Below, one piece after another: positions 49,189-59,306 of a stretch of DNA of 64,000 nucleotides. The stretch spans positions 5,208,001 to 5,272,000 of the forward strand of contig OZ240676.1 of the NCBI GenBank assembly GCA_965198895.1, given 5' to 3'. The notes under the pieces are model-generated. The model saw nothing but the letters and a program-made list of their open reading frames with translations, had not been told where the DNA came from and searched no databases. This DNA comes from LMUY01 sp965198895 (GTDB lineage Bacteria > Pseudomonadota > Alphaproteobacteria > Acetobacterales > Acetobacteraceae). A program made the position numbers and the translations under genes. The stretch's first letter is position 1, and every line of letters starts with the position of its first letter.

Positions 49189-50714
49189 GCGGGCTAGGAG
49201 ATACGGAAGCCCTCGCCAAGACCGCCGCGCCTGCACCCGCCTGCAAGATGGTAATCTTCGGCGCGAATGGCGATCTCACGAAGCGCCTCCTGATGCCGGC
49301 GCTATACAATCTGTCCGGCAACAAGCTGCTCGACGACAAATTCGAGATCATCGGCGTTGATCGGGATCAGAGCACGGACGAGGAATTCCAGGGCCGTCAG
49401 CAGACGATGATGGAAAGCTTCACACCGGCCGCCGGCGGCGAGTTCGCCGAAAAGAGTCTCAACATGGAGTGGTGGGGCTGGCTGAAGTCGCGGCTGCACT
49501 ACATGCAGGGCGATTTCACCAAGCTCGAAGTTTTCCAGGCCCTTGTCGACCGGCTGAAGGATGACAATGCCGTTTTCTACCTTGCCGTCGCTGACCGGTT
49601 CTTCTCCGGCATCATCGACATGCTCTATCAGGCCAAGCTGACCGAACAGAAAGACGGCACGTTCCGCCGGGTCGTGATCGAGAAGCCGTTTGGCCACGAT
49701 CTCGCCTCTGCCAAGGAGCTGAACGCGCACATCCTGTCGGAACTCGACGAGAGCCAGATTTACCGGATCGACCATTTCCTCGGCAAGGAAACGGTGCAGA
49801 ACATTATGTCGCTACGCTTCTCCAACGGGATCTTCGAGCCGTTGTGGAATCGCGATCACATCGACAGCGTGCAGATCACCGCCGCCGAGACGGTCGGAGT
49901 CGAGGCGCGCGGCAAGTTCTACGAAATCACCGGCGCGCTGCGGGACATGGTGCCGAATCACATGTTCCAACTGCTCGCGATGACGACGATGGAGCCACCC
50001 AACTCGTTCGACGCCGACGCGGTCCGCACCGAAAAAGCCAAGGTGATCGACGCGATCCACCCGATGACGGCGGCGGATGTGGAGAAGAACGTCGTTCGTG
50101 GCCAATACACCGCCGGCCACATGCCGAGCGGAGACGTGAGCGGCTATACCTCGGAACCGGACGTGGCCCCAGACTCCACCGTCGAGACATTCGTCGCGAT
50201 CAAGCTGATGATCGACAACTGGCGCTGGGCCGGCGTGCCGTTCTACCTGCGCACCGGCAAGCACATGTCCGAGCGCACCACCGAGATCGCGGTCACCTTC
50301 AAGCAGGCGCCTTACGTTCTGTTCCGCGAGACGGCGGTCAAGGCGCTGACACCGAACACGATGGTTCTGCATCTGCAGCCGCACGAAGGCATCTCCCTGC
50401 ACTTCAATGCCAAGCAGCCTGGCCAAATCGTGAAGCTCGACCCGGTGCGGATGGATTTCCGGTACGAGGACTTTTTCAAGCTGGAACCCTCCACTGGCTA
50501 CGAGACGCTGATCTACGACGTGCTGATCGGTGACCCCACGCTGTTCAACCGCGCCGACAATATCGAGGCCGGCTGGAAGGGCGTGCAGCCGATCCTTGAC
50601 GCCGTGGCGAAGGGCGGTTGCAAAGTGCACACCTACGCCGCCGGGACGGACGGGCCCGCTGCCGCCCAGGCGCTGCTGTCGCTGGAAGGCCGGCACTGGA
50701 AGCCGCTGAGTTGA
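49185..50714 (+). CDS. zwf: Glucose-6-phosphate 1-dehydrogenase
   Basis: A 509-residue enzyme for the first oxidative step. The coenzyme motif MVIFGANGDLTKRLLMPALY is near residue 25; EKPFGHDLASAKELN follows, and the active-site signature RIDHFLGKETVQNIMSLRFS contains the catalytic His-linked Asp. The start overlaps gnd by 4 bases and the stop overlaps the next HAD gene by 4 bases (TTGA), so all three are translationally linked. Confidence 0.95.
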   Translation: MSGLGDTEALAKTAAPAPACKMVIFGANGDLTKRLLMPALYNLSGNKLLDDKFEIIGVDRDQSTDEEFQGRQQTMMESFTPAAGGEFAEKSLNMEWWGWLKSRLHYMQGDFTKLEVFQALVDRLKDDNAVFYLAVADRFFSGIIDMLYQAKLTEQKDGTFRRVVIEKPFGHDLASAKELNAHILSELDESQIYRIDHFLGKETVQNIMSLRFSNGIFEPLWNRDHIDSVQITAAETVGVEARGKFYEITGALRDMVPNHMFQLLAMTTMEPPNSFDADAVRTEKAKVIDAIHPMTAADVEKNVVRGQYTAGHMPSGDVSGYTSEPDVAPDSTVETFVAIKLMIDNWRWAGVPFYLRTGKHMSERTTEIAVTFKQAPYVLFRETAVKALTPNTMVLHLQPHEGISLHFNAKQPGQIVKLDPVRMDFRYEDFFKLEPSTGYETLIYDVLIGDPTLFNRADNIEAGWKGVQPILDAVAKGGCKVHTYAAGTDGPAAAQALLSLEGRHWKPLS

Positions 50715-51514
50715 TCAAGCTCGTCGTCTCGGACGTTGATGGCACGATGGTGACGGGCGAAAAACTGCTCACCAAGGCGACGATCGAGGCTGCTCACCGT
50801 CTACATGAAGCGGGCATCGCACTTGCTCTGGTCAGTAGCCGGCCGCCGCGCGGGATGGCGTTCCTAACGATGGATCTTGGATTGACTGGACCGCTCGGCG
50901 GGTTCAATGGCGCAACCATCCTGGCGCCGGATGGTGCCGTTATCGAAGAGTTGCTGGTACCGGAACAGGCGGCGCGGGCCAGCGTCGCGATGTTCGAGCA
51001 GCGCGGGATCCACCCCTGGCTGTTCGCCGACAACCAGTGGTTCATCAAAGATCTCGAAGGCGATTACGTGTCCAGGGAGCGCCGCACCGTCCGCTTCGAG
51101 CCGACCGTCGTCGACGACTTCGAGCCGTTCGTCGGCCGGTGCGGCAAGGTCGTCGGGGCGTCGAAACACTTTGCGCTGTTGGAAACCTGCGAGACGGAGT
51201 TACAGGTCGAACTGGGCCAGTCCGCGAATGCGCACCGGTCGCAACGCTACTACCTGGACGTGACGAATCCGCATGCCGATAAGGGCACCGCAGTGCAGGC
51301 GTTCGCAAAATGGTTCGGCGTGGACGTCGCCGACATCTGCGTCCTTGGCGATCAGCATAACGACGTGCCGATGTTCCGCGTTGCCGGGCACAGTATCGCG
51401 ATGGGCAATGCCCCGCCCGATGTCGCGGCCGAAGCGAAGCTACACACGACCTCCAACGAAGAAGATGGCTGGGCCGCGGCGATCGACCGCTTCGTCCTGC
51501 CCCACGCCGCTTAG
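50711..51514 (+). CDS. HAD-superfamily (Cof-type) phosphatase, copy 1
   Basis: A 267-residue HAD hydrolase. Motif I DVDGTMVTG at residues 8-16, motif II LVSSRPPRGM, motif III Lys in the PHADKGTAVQAF segment, and motif IV LGDQHNDVPMF; a C2B cap lies between. Cof-type enzymes dephosphorylate sugar phosphates. The start TTG 50711 overlaps the zwf TGA. A paralogue lies directly downstream, both inside the pentose-phosphate operon between zwf and pgl, so a sugar-phosphate substrate from this pathway is likely. Substrate unknown. Confidence 0.88.
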   Translation: MIKLVVSDVDGTMVTGEKLLTKATIEAAHRLHEAGIALALVSSRPPRGMAFLTMDLGLTGPLGGFNGATILAPDGAVIEELLVPEQAARASVAMFEQRGIHPWLFADNQWFIKDLEGDYVSRERRTVRFEPTVVDDFEPFVGRCGKVVGASKHFALLETCETELQVELGQSANAHRSQRYYLDVTNPHADKGTAVQAFAKWFGVDVADICVLGDQHNDVPMFRVAGHSIAMGNAPPDVAAEAKLHTTSNEEDGWAAAIDRFVLPHAA

Positions 51515-51524
51515 GAACGCCCTT

Positions 51525-52343
51525 ATGCCCCGCCCTCGCCCGAAGAAGATCTCCCTGTTCCTCGCCGACGTCGACGGAACCCTGGTTACGAAAGACAAGG
51601 TACTAACGGACCGTGCCCAGAAAGCCGTGCGCGACCTGGAGGCGAACGGAATTAAGTTCGCCATGACCAGCGGCCGGCCGCCGAAAGGCATGAAGATGCT
51701 GTTCGAGCCCTTGAAGATCAGCACCCCGATCGCGGGCTTCAACGGTGGTTTGTTCGTGAAGCCGGACCTCAGCATCATCGAGAGCCGCACGCTCGACCCG
51801 GCGGCTGCCAAGAAGACGTTGGACCTGATCGAGAAGCAGGGCCTGGACGTGTGGGTCTACAGCGGCGACGACTGGCTGCTCCGCGATCTCGATGCACCCC
51901 ACCGGGAACGCGAAGAACACACGGTGCAGTTCCCGCCCAAGGTCGTGAAGGCCTTCACCGACGAGCACCTCAAGACTGCCGTGAAGATCGTCGGTGTCAG
52001 CGACGACCTGGATAAGGTCGCGGCGTGCGAGAAGGCCGTGCAGGAGGCGCTCGGCAAAACCGCCTCCGCCGCCCGTTCGCAGCCTTACTATCTGGACGTA
52101 ACCCATCCGCAAGCCAACAAGGGCGCCGTGGTGGCTTACCTTTCGCGCACGCTGGGGATCGATCCCGGCGAGATCGCGACCATCGGTGACCAGCCGAACG
52201 ACGTGCTGATGTTCAAGCCGAGTGGCTTCTCGATCGCCATGGGCAACGCCAGCGACGCCGTGCAGGGGGAGGCCGATGCCGTGACCGACAGCTACGATGA
52301 CGAAGGCTTTGCCAAAGCGGTCGAGAAGTTCTTGCTGTCATGA
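51525..52343 (+). CDS. HAD-superfamily (Cof-type) phosphatase, copy 2
   Basis: A 272-residue paralogue of the previous gene with the same order of motifs: DVDGTLVTKDK, MTSGRPPKGMKML, PQANKGAVVAYL and IGDQPNDVLMF. Aligned regions such as GGFNGATIL / AGFNGGLFV and YYLDVTNPHADKG / YYLDVTHPQANKG show they derive from a tandem duplication, now clearly diverged. The stop overlaps pgl start (ATGA). Start ATG 51525. Confidence 0.88.
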   Translation: MPRPRPKKISLFLADVDGTLVTKDKVLTDRAQKAVRDLEANGIKFAMTSGRPPKGMKMLFEPLKISTPIAGFNGGLFVKPDLSIIESRTLDPAAAKKTLDLIEKQGLDVWVYSGDDWLLRDLDAPHREREEHTVQFPPKVVKAFTDEHLKTAVKIVGVSDDLDKVAACEKAVQEALGKTASAARSQPYYLDVTHPQANKGAVVAYLSRTLGIDPGEIATIGDQPNDVLMFKPSGFSIAMGNASDAVQGEADAVTDSYDDEGFAKAVEKFLLS

Positions 52344-53053
52344 AGGGTGAAATCGTCGTCCTGAAGGACGCGGCAGCCGTGGCTCACCACGTCGCCGAAT
52401 TCATGCTGGCACAAGCCCTCGCCAAGCCGGGCGCGTTTGCAATCGGTCTATCCGGCGGTTCCACGCCCAAGACGCTCTACAGCCTGCTCGCATCGGATGC
52501 GTTCCGCGACCGGTTTCCTTGGGACCGCACTCACCTGTTCTTCGGAGACGAGCGCTTCGTACCGCACGACCATCCGGACAGCAACTACCGGATGGTGAAC
52601 GAGGCGATGATCGCCCACGTACCGATCCCTCCAGCGCAGGTTCATCCCTGGCAAACGAACGGCGACCCGGAGCACGCTGCCCTGCACTACGCCGACACAT
52701 TGAAGCGCTTCTACGGCGCCGATACGCTCGACCCGGCGCGCCCGTTGTTCGATATCCAGTTGCTCGGCCTCGGCGAGGACGGCCACACCGCCTCACTCTT
52801 CCCAGGCGTCGATGCCCTCAAGGAGCGCACAGCGTGGACCGCGGCCGTGATCGGCGCGAAGCCTGAGCCACGCCTCACGCTGACATACCCGGTGTTGGAC
52901 AGCAGCCGGATCGTCGGCTTCCTCGCTGTTGGCGCTGGCAAGCGTGATATTCTCGCCCGTGCCATAGCGGGCGATGAGTCGCTGCCCGCGGTGCACGTCG
53001 TTCCGGTTGGCAAGCGCATCCTATTCACCGACGAGGCCGCCGCCGCTCGATGA
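52340..53053 (+). CDS. pgl: 6-phosphogluconolactonase
   Basis: A 237-residue DevB-type lactonase hydrolysing 6-phosphoglucono-lactone. Signatures are FAIGLSGGSTPKTLYSLLAS, THLFFGDERFVPHDHPDSNY, LLGLGEDGHTASLFPG and the C-terminal GKRDILARAIAGDESLP. It completes the step between zwf and gnd. Overlaps its upstream and downstream genes by 4 bases each. Confidence 0.95.
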   Translation: MKGEIVVLKDAAAVAHHVAEFMLAQALAKPGAFAIGLSGGSTPKTLYSLLASDAFRDRFPWDRTHLFFGDERFVPHDHPDSNYRMVNEAMIAHVPIPPAQVHPWQTNGDPEHAALHYADTLKRFYGADTLDPARPLFDIQLLGLGEDGHTASLFPGVDALKERTAWTAAVIGAKPEPRLTLTYPVLDSSRIVGFLAVGAGKRDILARAIAGDESLPAVHVVPVGKRILFTDEAAAAR

Positions 53054-53742
53054 CCGACGATCCGAATGCTGCGCTGAAACGTGAGGCGGCGGAGGCTGCG
53101 GCGGCAATGGTGACCGACGGGATGATCGTCGGTCTCGGCACCGGCTCGACGGCTACCTTCGCGATTGCCAAACTGATCGAGCGCGTGCGGACTGGCTTAC
53201 GGATCACCGCCGTGCCCACCTCCGAGCGGAGTGCCGCGCAGGCGCTGGAGGGCGGGATCGAACTGATCGAACTCGGCGCCGCTACCAGGTTGAACATCAC
53301 CATCGACGGAGCCGATGCCGTGGCGCGCGGCTCTCTCGACCTGGTGAAAGGCCTTGGCGGCGCCCTACTCCGCGAGAAGATCGTGGCACAGGCGACCGAG
53401 AAATTGCTGATCGTCGTCGATGGCAGCAAGGTAGTGGACCGCCTCGGCAGCAACACGCCGGTACCGGTAGAGGTCACACCATTCGCGTGGCTGGCGACGT
53501 CCGGTCACTTGGCGTCGCTGGGTGCCCGGCCGGTGCTGCGGGTCGACGGATCGGGTAACCCGTTCCATACCGACGGCGGCAACTTCATCCTGGACTGTCA
53601 CATGCCGCCGATCGATGACCCCGCAGAACTAGACCGCGCCATGCAGGCGATCGTGGGCGTGATGGAAACGGGATTGTTCATCGCCCGCGCCCATACCGTC
53701 TTCGTCGCCGACCCCGCGGGCGTGCGGACGCTCAGCCGATGA
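53050..53742 (+). CDS. rpiA: Ribose-5-phosphate isomerase A
   Basis: A 230-residue isomerase interconverting ribose 5-phosphate and ribulose 5-phosphate. IVGLGTGSTATFAI is the phosphate loop; TIDGADAVARGSLDLVKGLG and GALLREKIVAQATEKLLIVV with the catalytic Glu/Lys are typical; GNFILDCHM near the C-terminus. Overlaps pgl and gntK with ATGA junctions. Confidence 0.95.
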   Translation: MTDDPNAALKREAAEAAAAMVTDGMIVGLGTGSTATFAIAKLIERVRTGLRITAVPTSERSAAQALEGGIELIELGAATRLNITIDGADAVARGSLDLVKGLGGALLREKIVAQATEKLLIVVDGSKVVDRLGSNTPVPVEVTPFAWLATSGHLASLGARPVLRVDGSGNPFHTDGGNFILDCHMPPIDDPAELDRAMQAIVGVMETGLFIARAHTVFVADPAGVRTLSR

Positions 53743-54239
53743 GCCGGGTCGCGGTCGTCATGGGCGTGTCCGGTTCGGGCAAGACGACGATCGCCAAGCG
53801 TGTTGCCGCGGAGTTAGGCTGGACCTTCCAGGAGGGGGATGTCCTGCACCCTGCGTCCAACGTGGCGAAAATGGCGGCTGGCCATCCCCTCACCGATGAG
53901 GACAGGGCGCCGTGGCTCGCCATCATCGCGGCCTGGATCGACGAACGGCTCAAGTCGGGTGAGAACGGGCTGATCACCTGCTCCGCCCTGAAACGAAGCT
54001 ACCGGGAGCAGATCGGCAATGGCAAACCCGGCGTGCAGATCGTCTACCTGCATGGCGACCGTGCGACCCTGGACGCACATGTCACCGCGCGCCACCACGA
54101 GTTCATGCCGGTGTCGTTGCTGGACAGCCAACTAGCCACGCTGGAGGAGCCGGCGCCGGACGAAGACGTAATCGAGGTGGATGTCGGCGGAACGGTGGAC
54201 CACACCGTGGCCGAAGTCGTCCGGCAGCTCCAAGCCTGA
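53739..54239 (+). CDS. gntK: Gluconokinase
   Basis: A 166-residue P-loop kinase phosphorylating gluconate to 6-phosphogluconate. Walker A VMGVSGSGKTTIAKRVAAE at residues 6-24, EGDVLHPASNVAKMAAGHPL, and LITCSALKRSYREQI; typical GntK/IdnK length. Last gene of the pentose-phosphate operon, so gluconate enters directly at the gnd substrate. Convergent with groEL; the 18-bp gap has no obvious terminator. Confidence 0.94.
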   Translation: MSRVAVVMGVSGSGKTTIAKRVAAELGWTFQEGDVLHPASNVAKMAAGHPLTDEDRAPWLAIIAAWIDERLKSGENGLITCSALKRSYREQIGNGKPGVQIVYLHGDRATLDAHVTARHHEFMPVSLLDSQLATLEEPAPDEDVIEVDVGGTVDHTVAEVVRQLQA

Positions 54240-54257
54240 GCTACCGGACGCGTTAGG

Positions 54258-55868
<1,611 letters not shown>

Positions 55869-55930
55869 GTCTTAGGTCTTTCCTGTCGTCGAGCGCGCCG
55901 CCATGGCGGCGACGCGAAAATCTTGGGCGG

Positions 55931-56227
55931 TTAAGCGGCGGCGTCGATGATGCCCAGCAAGTCGCTCTCTTTCATGATGAGAAGCTCCTCGCCGTCGATC
56001 TTCACCTCGGTGCCGGACCACTTGCCGAACAGCACGCGGTCGCCCGCTTTCACCTCGAGGGCAACGATGACCCCCTGTTCGTTGCGCGCACCTGGGCCGG
56101 CGGCGACGATCTCGCCTTCCATCGGCTTTTCCTTAACCGTATCCGGGATGATGATCCCGCCACGGGATTTCTCTTCCGCCGTGATACGGCGCAGTACAAT
56201 GCGGTCGTGGAGTGGGCGAAACTTCAT
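55931..56227 (-). CDS. groES: Co-chaperonin GroES (10 kDa)
   Basis: A 98-residue GroEL lid. KFRPLHDRIVLRRITAEEKS is the family N-terminus; GGIIIPDTVKEKPMEGEIVA contains the mobile loop with the hydrophobic III triad; GDRVLFGKWSGTEVKIDGEE follows. Start ATG 56227. It is 62 bases upstream of groEL. No CIRCE inverted repeat is visible upstream, so HrcA control is not supported; a very small basic-protein gene lies 25 bases upstream on the same strand. Confidence 0.94.
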   Translation of the reverse strand: MKFRPLHDRIVLRRITAEEKSRGGIIIPDTVKEKPMEGEIVAAGPGARNEQGVIVALEVKAGDRVLFGKWSGTEVKIDGEELLIMKESDLLGIIDAAA

Positions 56228-56252
56228 TCGAAATATCCAGAAGGGTGAGTCG

Positions 56253-56384
56253 TCACTTGCTGCCGCCCTTAGCCGGGGGTGGCCGGGGCGGTGGCGAGAA
56301 TTGGGATGCGGTGGCGGTGTCGGGCTTTTTCGCGGCCTTGGGCTTCTTGGCTTCCCGGCTGCTCTTCTTCTGACCCTTGGCCAT
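56253..56384 (-). CDS. Small basic protein upstream of groES
   Basis: A 43-codon frame beginning MAKGQKKSSREAKKPKAAKK and ending in a proline-rich PPAKGGSK tail before TGA 56253-56255. Tiny proteins opening MAKGQxxSxREAKKPK occur widely in proteobacteria; their function is not known to me, though the Lys-rich composition suggests nucleic acid binding. It lies 25 bases before groES on the same strand and is probably co-transcribed. ATG 56384. Confidence 0.65.
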   Translation of the reverse strand: MAKGQKKSSREAKKPKAAKKPDTATASQFSPPPRPPPAKGGSK

Positions 56385-56525
56385 TTCGCGCTCCACCGTC
56401 AGCAGTCATCGAAGGGCGCCTGTTTCGCGCCTCTAACAAAAGCTGACTTGGTGTAGTGGAAGGCGGGATACAAGCGAATGTTATCGGATCATCATTCTAA
56501 GGATGACCCGGCCTTGTCGCCCCGG

Positions 56526-56551
56526 CCCTCTCCCGCCCAGGCGGGAGAGGG
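56526..56551. terminator. Palindrome downstream of katE (dispersed CCCTCTCCCGCC type)
   Basis: CCCTCTCCCGCC, a two-base gap, and GGCGGGAGAGGG form a 12-bp stem 18 bases after the katE stop. The same core occurs at the lpxA 3' end, so this is a dispersed repeat that may act as transcription stop or mRNA stabiliser; there is no T-run. The surrounding non-coding stretch 56385-56568 shows nothing else. Confidence 0.5.
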
Positions 56552-56568
56552 TTTAGGACGTTTCGACG

Positions 56569-58686
56569 TTAGACGGCGTGGACCAAGGCTTCGCGATCCC
56601 AGAACCGGAGTTTGCCGCAAGTGTGGATGAACGCCTTGGCGTCAGCGGCGGTCTTCAGGGCGACGAACCCGCCGTCCATCTCCGTCAGGCCAGCCTTGTG
56701 GAATAACGGCATAGCCTCCTCCGAGTAGGCGATGAACTTGGCATGGGCGTAGGCGTCGTTCACGAAATCCTTCGCCGTCGCCTCCGCCGAAAGCAGCTTC
56801 GCGCCAGCCGCCGACAGCAGCACGGCGACGGCGTCGTAAAGCACCGACGGCCCGCCATTCACCTTCTGCTGCGCGGGGATGAGCTCGCCGCTGCTCGTCT
56901 TGAAGCCGCCGACTTTGGGGGCGATGAACTCGATCATCGCACCTTCGGCCAGCGCCGCGCTCTGCAGCGCCGCAAGCAGCTTGCCATCGACACCGTCGGA
57001 CACGAGCACGCCCAGCTTACGGCCCTTGAAGCTCTTGGGGCCGTTCTGGATGATGCTGAGCGCCGGGGAGTTCGGCAGCCCCTGCACGACTGGGCGAGCC
57101 GGCTCAGCGGCGACGGGCATCTCCGGCAGTCCGAGCCCGTCGGCGACCTTCTCGGCCAGCCCGGCGTCGATGTTCATCAGGTGGGACACCATGCGCGAGC
57201 GGATCGCTGGCGTCTCGACCTTGCTCAGTTCGAACACCAAAGCGTCCTTGATGTGCGTCTGCTCGAACGCCGTTTGGCTGGCGTAGAACTGCTTCGCCTG
57301 GCTGTAGTGGTCGGCGAACAACTCTGGCCGCGCCCGCAGCTTCGGCCCGCTGTCAACCACCTCCACACTACGATAGCCGGTGCGCGATTCGCGCGGCCCA
57401 CCGGCGGCACCCCACGAATTCGGCTCGTAATTAGCCCGCCCGACAGGGTTTCGCATGGCCATGTGGCCGTCCTGCTGGAAGTTCTGCACGGGGATCTTGG
57501 GCGCGTTTATCGGGAGGTGGGTGAAGTTGGGTCCACCCAGGCGTTTGGTCTGGGTGTCCAGGTAGGAGAAGTTCCGGCCCTGAAGAAGCGGATCGTTGCT
57601 GAAATCGATGCCGGGCACGACGTTCTGGGTGCAGAACGCGACCTGCTCGGTTTCGGCGAAGAAATTGTCGACGACGCGGTCCAGCACCATGCGGCCGACG
57701 ATGCGGACGGGAATCAACTCCTCGGGTATCAGCTTGGTCGAGTCGAGCACGTCGAACTCGAAGCTTTCGGCGAACGCGTCGTCGAACAGCTGCACGCCCA
57801 GTTCCCATTCTGGGAAATCACCGGCTTGGATCGAGGCCCACATGTCGCGGCGGTGAAAGTCCGGATCGGCACCGTTGATCTTGACCGCCTCGTTCCAGAC
57901 GACGGATTGCAGGCCTTGCTTCGGCTTCCAGTGGAACTTGACGTAGGTGGACTTGCCCTCGGCGGTGACGAACCGGAAGGTGTGGATGCCGAACCCCTCC
58001 ATGAAGCGCAGCGAGCGCGGCAGGGTGCGGTCGGACATGATCCACATGATCATGTGCATGGCCTCCGGCGACAGCGAGATGAAGTCCCAGAAATTGTCGT
58101 GCGCCGTCTGCGCCTGCGGAAAGCCCCGGTCCGGCTCCTGCTTGGCGGCGTGGATCAGGTCGGGGAATTTGATCGCGTCCTGGATGAAGAACACCGGGAT
58201 GTTGTTGCCGACCAGGTCCCAGTTGCCTTCCTTGGTGTAGAACTTCACCGCGAAGCCACGGACATCGCGCGCCAGGTCCGGCGAGCCCTGGTTGCCGGCC
58301 ACGGTGGAGAAGCGGGCGAAGAGCGGCACGCGCTCGCCCTTGCGCTGGAAAAGGTCGGCGCGAGTGATGTCGGCCAGGGTGTCGGTGGTCTCGAAATAAC
58401 CGTGTGCGCCGAAGCCCCGGGCATGCACCACGCGCTCGGGAATACGCTCGTGGTCGAAGTGGAAGATCTTCTCACGCAGGTGGAAGTCTTCGAGCAGCAC
58501 CGGGCCACGGGGACCGGTCTTCAGCGAGTTCTGGTCGTCCGAAACGGGGATGCCCTGTTGCGTGGTCATCACGGGGACGTCACCGCCGGCCAGTTGGTGG
58601 GTTTCGCCGCCTGCGCCGCGCGTGGTGGTCATCATCGCCGGGGGGGCACCCGGCGTCCGGGCGGGGTGAGAAGTCTTGGCAACCAT
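56569..58686 (-). CDS. katE: Large-subunit monofunctional catalase (HPII type)
   Basis: A 705-residue clade-2 catalase. The distal His lies in ERVVHARGFGAHGYFE near residue 88; the distal Asn is in GNNIPVFFIQDAIKFPDLIH; and the proximal heme Tyr is in NFSYLDTQTKRLGGPNF near 375. The C-terminal 150 residues form the DJ-1/PfpI-like domain (GRKLGVLVSDGVDGKLLAAL, then GGPSVLYDAVAVLL) seen in HPII enzymes. I start at ATG 58686 (MVAKTSHPARTPG), with GGAGG 9 bases upstream, rather than at 58797. It degrades hydrogen peroxide; probably monocistronic, and divergent from a small membrane protein gene. Confidence 0.94.
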   Translation of the reverse strand: MVAKTSHPARTPGAPPAMMTTTRGAGGETHQLAGGDVPVMTTQQGIPVSDDQNSLKTGPRGPVLLEDFHLREKIFHFDHERIPERVVHARGFGAHGYFETTDTLADITRADLFQRKGERVPLFARFSTVAGNQGSPDLARDVRGFAVKFYTKEGNWDLVGNNIPVFFIQDAIKFPDLIHAAKQEPDRGFPQAQTAHDNFWDFISLSPEAMHMIMWIMSDRTLPRSLRFMEGFGIHTFRFVTAEGKSTYVKFHWKPKQGLQSVVWNEAVKINGADPDFHRRDMWASIQAGDFPEWELGVQLFDDAFAESFEFDVLDSTKLIPEELIPVRIVGRMVLDRVVDNFFAETEQVAFCTQNVVPGIDFSNDPLLQGRNFSYLDTQTKRLGGPNFTHLPINAPKIPVQNFQQDGHMAMRNPVGRANYEPNSWGAAGGPRESRTGYRSVEVVDSGPKLRARPELFADHYSQAKQFYASQTAFEQTHIKDALVFELSKVETPAIRSRMVSHLMNIDAGLAEKVADGLGLPEMPVAAEPARPVVQGLPNSPALSIIQNGPKSFKGRKLGVLVSDGVDGKLLAALQSAALAEGAMIEFIAPKVGGFKTSSGELIPAQQKVNGGPSVLYDAVAVLLSAAGAKLLSAEATAKDFVNDAYAHAKFIAYSEEAMPLFHKAGLTEMDGGFVALKTAADAKAFIHTCGKLRFWDREALVHAV

Positions 58687-58878
58687 GTTCAGGGCCTCCA
58701 GCCGTTTGACAGCCCTTTCGGGTGGGCTGTCCGGCGCTAACGCCCACATTCGCCAAACGTCGCCGCAGCAAAGTGCAAATCGACCGGAAGGATGCAACGC
58801 ACGCTACAATCCGATAAAGGTGTTCAGGCCGAATGTCTCAGGGCGTTGCCCAGGTCCGGCCGCCGAAGGAGATTTGTC

Positions 58879-59301
58879 GTGGAAGCCAAGATGCGCCCCA
58901 GCACCATCGCCGCCATCTGGGCGGCCGGCGGTATCCTCGCGGTGCTGGCCTATGTCGTGGGGCCGGACCGGTTCGTCAGCGTCGCATGGGACACGCTGAT
59001 CAACCTGCAAGCCAATCTGGCCGACTTCGTGGCCGGGCTCGCGAATGTCGGGTTCGACCTGCTCCGGGCCATGGCAATCGGCCTGTTCATCGTCTTCGTC
59101 GTGCTGTCGGTGATCGCCATCCGTCGTACCCGGCGCGGTTGGACGGGGCTTCTCGTCGTGTCGCTGGTGTTCATGTTCGCTGTCGAGAGTGGCCCTTATG
59201 GTCCCACCCGCAGTGGCTGGCTGATGGGATTCCTACTCGCGCTGGCCGGCGCCGTGAGCATGACGGGGCGTTTGCTGCGGGCCGATCCGGGGCGTCGCTA
59301 A
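58879..59301 (+). CDS. Small membrane protein of unknown function
   Basis: A 140-residue protein with three to four hydrophobic helices (IAAIWAAGGILAVLAYVVG, AMAIGLFIVFVVLSVIAI, TGLLVVSLVFMFAVES, GWLMGFLLALAGAVSM) and basic loops, so an inner-membrane protein. I do not recognise a family. GTG 58879 is chosen because AAGGAG lies 7 bases before it. Divergent from katE and 5 bases before the convergent glmS stop. Confidence 0.65.
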   Translation: MEAKMRPSTIAAIWAAGGILAVLAYVVGPDRFVSVAWDTLINLQANLADFVAGLANVGFDLLRAMAIGLFIVFVVLSVIAIRRTRRGWTGLLVVSLVFMFAVESGPYGPTRSGWLMGFLLALAGAVSMTGRLLRADPGRR

Positions 59302-59306
59302 CGCCG

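Noticed and set aside
54240..54257. Intrinsic terminator between gntK and groEL
   Set aside because: Only 18 bp without stem-loop or T-run.
56228..56568. CIRCE element or clear RpoH promoter upstream of groES
   Set aside because: No TTAGCACTC-N9-GAGTGCTAA dyad found; a CTTG-N-CC pairing on the minus strand was too weak to claim.
56743..58740. 665-codon plus-strand frame over katE
   Set aside because: Shadow of catalase; no start context or family signature.
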